DNA of 25,695 nt from NCBI GenBank assembly GCA_040756715.1, contig JBFLYE010000186.1, positions 1 to 25,695 on the forward strand. The letters run 5' to 3'. The notes beneath the pieces are model-generated. The model was not told the DNA's origin and searched no databases. It saw only the letters and a program-made list of their open reading frames with translations. Of this stretch, positions 22,584 through 25,695 are shown one piece after another (the stretch's first letter is position 1; each line of letters starts with the position of its first letter). A program made the translations under genes and the position numbers. This DNA comes from a bacterium (GTDB lineage: Bacteria; UBA9089; UBA9088).

Positions 22584-23323
22584 TGCACCCGGTTTTGTTT
22601 AAGATAGGTCCACTTACCCTCTATACATACGGGCTTTTTTTGGCAATTGCCTTTATGGTTGGATTTTGGCTTGCTGAAAGGAGGGCTTTTGATTTAAAGA
22701 GGCATATCTCAAACATTGCTGTTTTAATTTTTGTCTCGGGTATAATTGGTGCAAGGATATTTAATGCTATTTCAAACCCATCATCCTATTCATTTATTGA
22801 TGTTTTTATCTCAAGATCGGGCTTTACATTTCATGGAGGACTTATCTTTGCCATAATTTCTGTTTGGATATATTGCAAGAAAAAGGGCTTGCCATTCCTT
22901 AAGATTGCCGATATTTTCTCTCCCTCCTTTGCTATTGGGATGAGTATTGGAAGGATAGGTTGCTTTTTTGAAGGGTGTTGTTTTGGAAAGCCAACCAGCC
23001 TTCCCTGGGGAATTCTATTTCCTGTGGGAAGCTGGGGATGGAAGAGATTTGGAAATATCCCCCTTCATCCAACCCAACTCTATTCATCCCTTTTAGATTT
23101 TATCCTATTCTTAATTCTCATTAAGATTAAGCCAAAGAGGAATGGTTTTCTCTTTTTCTCATTCCTTTTGGGATATTCCATAATCCGCTTTTTTGTTGAG
23201 TTTTTAAGGGATCAACCCCTATTTCTTTTTTCCCTTACCCAACCACAGGTTGTATTTTTTATCGTGGGCATAATAATAAGTATTATATGGTTTTTATATG
23301 GTAAGAATAAGCAATCTATATAA
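22583..23323 (+). CDS. lgt: Prolipoprotein diacylglyceryl transferase
   Basis: The 246-residue, multi-spanning inner-membrane enzyme attaches diacylglycerol to the lipobox Cys of prolipoproteins. It shows the N-terminal LYTYGLFLAIAFMVGFWLA, the catalytic SGFTFHGGLIFAI segment, the Lgt signature variant GRIGCFFEGCCFGKPTSLPWGI and HPTQLYSSLLDF. Length is slightly below the usual 260-290. The ATG overlaps the rseP stop. Its 3' end overlaps the next ORF by 26 nt. Together with the LolD-like ATPase it suggests lipoprotein maturation and sorting. Confidence 0.95.
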   Translation: MHPVLFKIGPLTLYTYGLFLAIAFMVGFWLAERRAFDLKRHISNIAVLIFVSGIIGARIFNAISNPSSYSFIDVFISRSGFTFHGGLIFAIISVWIYCKKKGLPFLKIADIFSPSFAIGMSIGRIGCFFEGCCFGKPTSLPWGILFPVGSWGWKRFGNIPLHPTQLYSSLLDFILFLILIKIKPKRNGFLFFSFLLGYSIIRFFVEFLRDQPLFLFSLTQPQVVFFIVGIIISIIWFLYGKNKQSI

Positions 23324-23939
23324 ATCCTTTGGGCAAATTGAGGTTTTAAAGGGAATAGAGCTAGAGATAAAAAATAGCGAGATTGTTGCTATTGTTGGAG
23401 CATCTGGGGTTGGGAAATCTACCTTGCTCCATATCATAGGTGGCATAGAAAAACCATCATCTGGGAATGTCCTTTTTAATGATTGTGACATTTTTGCATT
23501 AAAAGAGGACAACCTTAATAGATTTAGGGCAAAGAATATGGGATTTATCTTGCAATTTTATAACCTTTTCTCAAATTTATCTATTTTTGAAAATGTATTG
23601 ATTCCTTCGCTTATTATGGGAAATAATGCAAGCAAGAGGGCTTATGAGCTTATTTCATTTTTGGGTTTATCTTCCAAGATTAACCATCTTCCAAATTACT
23701 TATCCTTTGGCGAGCAGCAAAGGGTAGCTATTGCAAGGGCTTTGATCAATTCTCCAGAAATAATTATTGCAGATGAGCCAACCGGCTCTCTTGATAAAAA
23801 TATGGCAATTGAGGTATATGAGATGTTAAAATCCATTGTTAAAAGAGAAAACAAGGCTTTAATAATTGCTACCCATAATGAGGAGCTTTCAAAAATGGCA
23901 GATCGGCTCTTTAGACTATCTGACGGACGGTTAAGATGA
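23298..23939 (+). CDS. LolD-like ABC transporter ATP-binding protein
   Basis: The 213-residue ATPase belongs to the LolD/MacB-type family. Walker A is GASGVGKST (residues 34-42), the Q-loop is in GFILQFYNLF, Walker B is IIIADEPTGSLD and the H-loop is in IIATHNEE. The signature reads LSFGEQQR rather than LSGGQ/LSGGE, so the conserved first Gly is Phe. No permease (LolC/E-like) gene is in the window. Position after lgt supports lipoprotein release, but an export ATPase for another substrate is possible. The start lies 26 nt inside lgt. The stop overlaps the hisB ATG by 4 nt. Confidence 0.88.
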   Translation: MVRISNLYKSFGQIEVLKGIELEIKNSEIVAIVGASGVGKSTLLHIIGGIEKPSSGNVLFNDCDIFALKEDNLNRFRAKNMGFILQFYNLFSNLSIFENVLIPSLIMGNNASKRAYELISFLGLSSKINHLPNYLSFGEQQRVAIARALINSPEIIIADEPTGSLDKNMAIEVYEMLKSIVKRENKALIIATHNEELSKMADRLFRLSDGRLR

Positions 23940-24517
23940 GAAAGGAAAAAATAATAAGGGAGACAAAAGAGACAAGGGTAGAGGTAAATCTAACTCTTGA
24001 TGGTTGTGGAATGTCCAATATAAAAACAAGCCTTTCATTTTTTGACCATCTTCTTTCATTGTTTTCACACCATAGTATGTTTGACCTCAAGATAAGGGCA
24101 AAGGGAGATCTTCCACACCATATCATTGAGGATGTTGGAATCTGCCTTGGCAGCGCATTTGATAAGGCATTAAAAGATAAAAAAGGGATAAATAGATATG
24201 GCGATATAGCCCTTCCCATGGATGAAGCATTAGCCATTGTATCTTTGGACATCTCAGGAAGGCCTAACCTTATTATAAAAAAGGATAACCTTGCCTTTGA
24301 ATTTTCTGGGATGGTTGATGGCCTTGATACATCTTTAATCCAGGCATTTCTTAAGGCATTTGTTGACAATTCAAAGATTACCCTCCATATTGTAATTCTT
24401 TATGGCTCTGATACCCATCATATTATAGAGGCAATATTTAAGGGACTAGGAAGGGCATTGAAAGGGGCAACGAGGATTGAGAGGACAGATATTCCCTCAA
24501 GCAAAGGGGCGATATGA
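23936..24517 (+). CDS. hisB: Imidazoleglycerol-phosphate dehydratase
   Basis: This is the histidine-biosynthesis step converting IGP to imidazole acetol phosphate, with a manganese-dependent active site. At 193 residues the protein is a monofunctional IGPD. Motifs: RETKETRVEVNLTLDG, FFDHLLSLFSHHSMFDL, GDLPHHIIEDVGICLG, MDEALAIVSLDISGRP and DTHHIIEAIFKGLGRALK, ending in IPSSKGAI. It has no linked histidinol phosphatase domain and no other his genes nearby, so it is an isolated his gene translated in an ATGA overlap with the LolD-like gene. Confidence 0.97.
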   Translation: MRKEKIIRETKETRVEVNLTLDGCGMSNIKTSLSFFDHLLSLFSHHSMFDLKIRAKGDLPHHIIEDVGICLGSAFDKALKDKKGINRYGDIALPMDEALAIVSLDISGRPNLIIKKDNLAFEFSGMVDGLDTSLIQAFLKAFVDNSKITLHIVILYGSDTHHIIEAIFKGLGRALKGATRIERTDIPSSKGAI

Positions 24518-24520
24518 AAC

Positions 24521-24549
24521 TTGACAAAAGAATAAAATTTATGTAAAGT
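24521..24549 (+). promoter_or_regulatory. Possible sigma-70-type promoter of flgM
   Basis: TTGACA (24521-24526), 17-nt spacer, TAAAGT (24544-24549, four of six consensus bases). Its -10 coincides with the -35 of the sigma-28-like promoter at 24544-24571. This would allow flgM expression both before and after FliA becomes active. Confidence 0.45.
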
Positions 24550-24571
24550 TTTCTTTGAAAAATTCCGATAT
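24544..24571 (+). promoter_or_regulatory. Sigma-28 (FliA)-like promoter of flgM
   Basis: TAAAGTTT (24544-24551) is a perfect -35 for FliA. TCCGATAT (24564-24571) is the -10, spaced 12 nt instead of the usual 11. The ATG lies 13 nt downstream. FliA-dependent transcription of flgM is the standard feedback loop. Confidence 0.7.
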
Positions 24572-24584
24572 ATAATTTAGAAAG

Positions 24585-24878
24585 ATGAACATAGATAAAA
24601 TAGGTCAAATAGGGAAGATAGGGAAGATAGAAAAAGGAGGCCTCATAAAAGGCAAGGAGGGGGTAATAAATGAGGCCGATGATACCCTTTCTATTTCATC
24701 CGAGGGAAAGAAGGCTTCTGAACTAGATTCTTTGAAAAAGCTTGTTTTTAATGCTATATCCTCCCTTCCAGATGTTCGCTCGCAAAGAATAGATACGGCA
24801 GAAAGGAGGATAAGAGAGGGGTATTATAACAGGCATATACAAGATATAGCAAGTTCTCTCTTAAGCCCATCCGTATAA
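24585..24878 (+). CDS. flgM: Anti-sigma-28 factor FlgM
   Basis: The 97-residue protein should bind and hold sigma-28 until hook-basal body completion allows its export. The FlgM C-terminal pattern is present: LDSLKKLVFNAISSLPDVRSQRIDTAERRIREGYYNRHIQDIASSLL (about 47-93), with DVR...RI...GYY as in the family. The N-terminus is disordered-looking and begins with a nine-base repeat encoding IGQ-IGK-IGK-IEK. A sigma-28-like promoter lies just upstream. nfo follows with no intervening bases. Confidence 0.85.
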   Translation: MNIDKIGQIGKIGKIEKGGLIKGKEGVINEADDTLSISSEGKKASELDSLKKLVFNAISSLPDVRSQRIDTAERRIREGYYNRHIQDIASSLLSPSV

Positions 24879-25695
24879 TTGAGATTAGGGGTTCATATTT
24901 CCTCCTTAAACCTTAAAGAAATTGTTGAGAGGGCAGAATACCTTAATTGCGAGACAATTCAGATATTTACAAGAAATCCAAAATCTTGGGCAGGGCCAAA
25001 TTATTTAGATAATGATATTTCATTCTTTAAGGAAAGCCTTAAAAAGAAGGACATTTCTCCTGTTGCAATTCATCTTTCTTATCTTCCAAACTTTGCATCC
25101 TCTGACCCCCTTTTAATGGAAAAAAGCGTCCAGACCCTCATCTCTGAGCTAAAATGGGCAGAAAAACTTTCCTGTGCATTTGTGGTAACCCATCCAGGAA
25201 GCCATAAGGGAGATGGTGTTAAAATTGGAATAAAAAGGATAATTGACTCCATCAATGTTGCATTCTCCTTTGTAAAAAACCCTGTTTTGCTTCTTCTTGA
25301 GACAACCGCAAAGGAGGGAAATGAGATTGGGCTAGCTGATGAGATTGGAGAAATTATTGAAGGGTGTGATGAAAAGGAGCGTCTCGGTGTCTGCCTTGAT
25401 ACAGCTCATATCTTTGCCGCAGGATACGATATTTTGAATGACCTTGATGGCGTGCTTTCTACATTTGACAAAGCCTTTGGTCTTTGCCGAATAAAGCTTG
25501 TTCATCTTAATGATTCAAAGGGAGAATGTGGCTCTCATAGGGATAGACACTTAGGTATTGGAGAAGGCTTAATTGGAATAGAGGGATTTAAGAAAATTCT
25601 TATCCATCCTTTCTTTAAAGATATGCCCCTTATTTTAGAAACCCCAAAAACAGACGATTGGGATGATGTAAGAAACCTGGGGATAGTGAGAAAGC
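24879..25695 (+). CDS. nfo: Endonuclease IV (AP endonuclease), 3'-truncated by the window
   Basis: A frame opening with TTG 24879, directly after the flgM TAA, encodes at least 272 residues and runs off the window edge; the family is about 280, so few residues are missing. The N-terminus reads LRLGVHISS. Zinc-site motifs are VVTHPGSH, LLETTAKEGNEIG, GVCLDTAHIFAAGYD, VHLNDSKGECGSHRDRH, GIGEG and LILETP. It cleaves abasic sites in base-excision repair. No other start codon fits the N-terminus, so TTG with coupling to flgM is likely. Membership in the flgM transcript appears incidental to its function. Confidence 0.93.
   Translation, partial: MRLGVHISSLNLKEIVERAEYLNCETIQIFTRNPKSWAGPNYLDNDISFFKESLKKKDISPVAIHLSYLPNFASSDPLLMEKSVQTLISELKWAEKLSCAFVVTHPGSHKGDGVKIGIKRIIDSINVAFSFVKNPVLLLLETTAKEGNEIGLADEIGEIIEGCDEKERLGVCLDTAHIFAAGYDILNDLDGVLSTFDKAFGLCRIKLVHLNDSKGECGSHRDRHLGIGEGLIGIEGFKKILIHPFFKDMPLILETPKTDDWDDVRNLGIVRK

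Overview
The window looks like a chromosomal fragment from a low-GC (estimated by eye at about 35-40%), motile, diderm bacterium, probably an uncultured candidate-phylum lineage known from metagenomes. Diderm character follows from genes for the flagellar L-ring (FlgH), P-ring (FlgI) and P-ring chaperone (FlgA), plus an RseP-type site-2 protease, Lgt and a LolD-like ATPase. I cannot name the phylum from the sequence alone. Genes are tightly packed, with many 1-26 nt overlaps, and no gene-free stretch exceeds 300 bases.

Layout. (1) 1-5168, plus strand: prs, rplY, pth and a ferredoxin-fused etfA, then a MEMO1-AMMECR1 fusion with its own promoter. (2) 5201-9082, minus strand: guaB3-guaA behind a consensus promoter, a cupin phosphoglucose isomerase, and a receiver-only response regulator whose third codon is TAG. 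(3) 9128-13447, plus strand: flgF-flgG-flgA-flgH-flgI-(23-aa Lys-rich ORF)-flgJ behind a sigma-28-like promoter. (4) 13506-17475, minus strand: flgB-flgC-fliE behind another sigma-28-like promoter, then fliM-dxs behind a sigma-70-like promoter. (5) 17510-24517, plus strand: queA, a secreted subtilase with a type IX-like tail, dxr, rseP, lgt, a lolD-like gene and hisB. (6) 24521-25695, plus strand: flgM and a 3'-truncated nfo. The gene products cover PRPP and guanine nucleotide supply, translation quality control, the MEP isoprenoid pathway (dxs, dxr), envelope biogenesis, and flagellar rod, rings and switch.

The most unusual signal is a dispersed set of heptanucleotide (7-bp) tandem arrays with different unit sequences. 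They sit between genes and run into coding sequence. In three consecutive flagellar genes (flgA, flgH, flgI) such arrays encode the signal-peptide region, and in flgH and flgI they also encode the start codon. A second repeat family, built on the palindrome GTTTAGC/GCTAAAC, lies at gene ends and supplies the stop codon and last residues of EtfA, FlgJ and Dxs.

Other points are a set of promoters lying 6-13 nt from start codons (leaderless or nearly so), an apparent ACG start for dxs, a FliM lacking the CheY-binding N-terminus, and basal-body operons under sigma-28-like promoters. All assignments come from reading the sequence; no database search was run.
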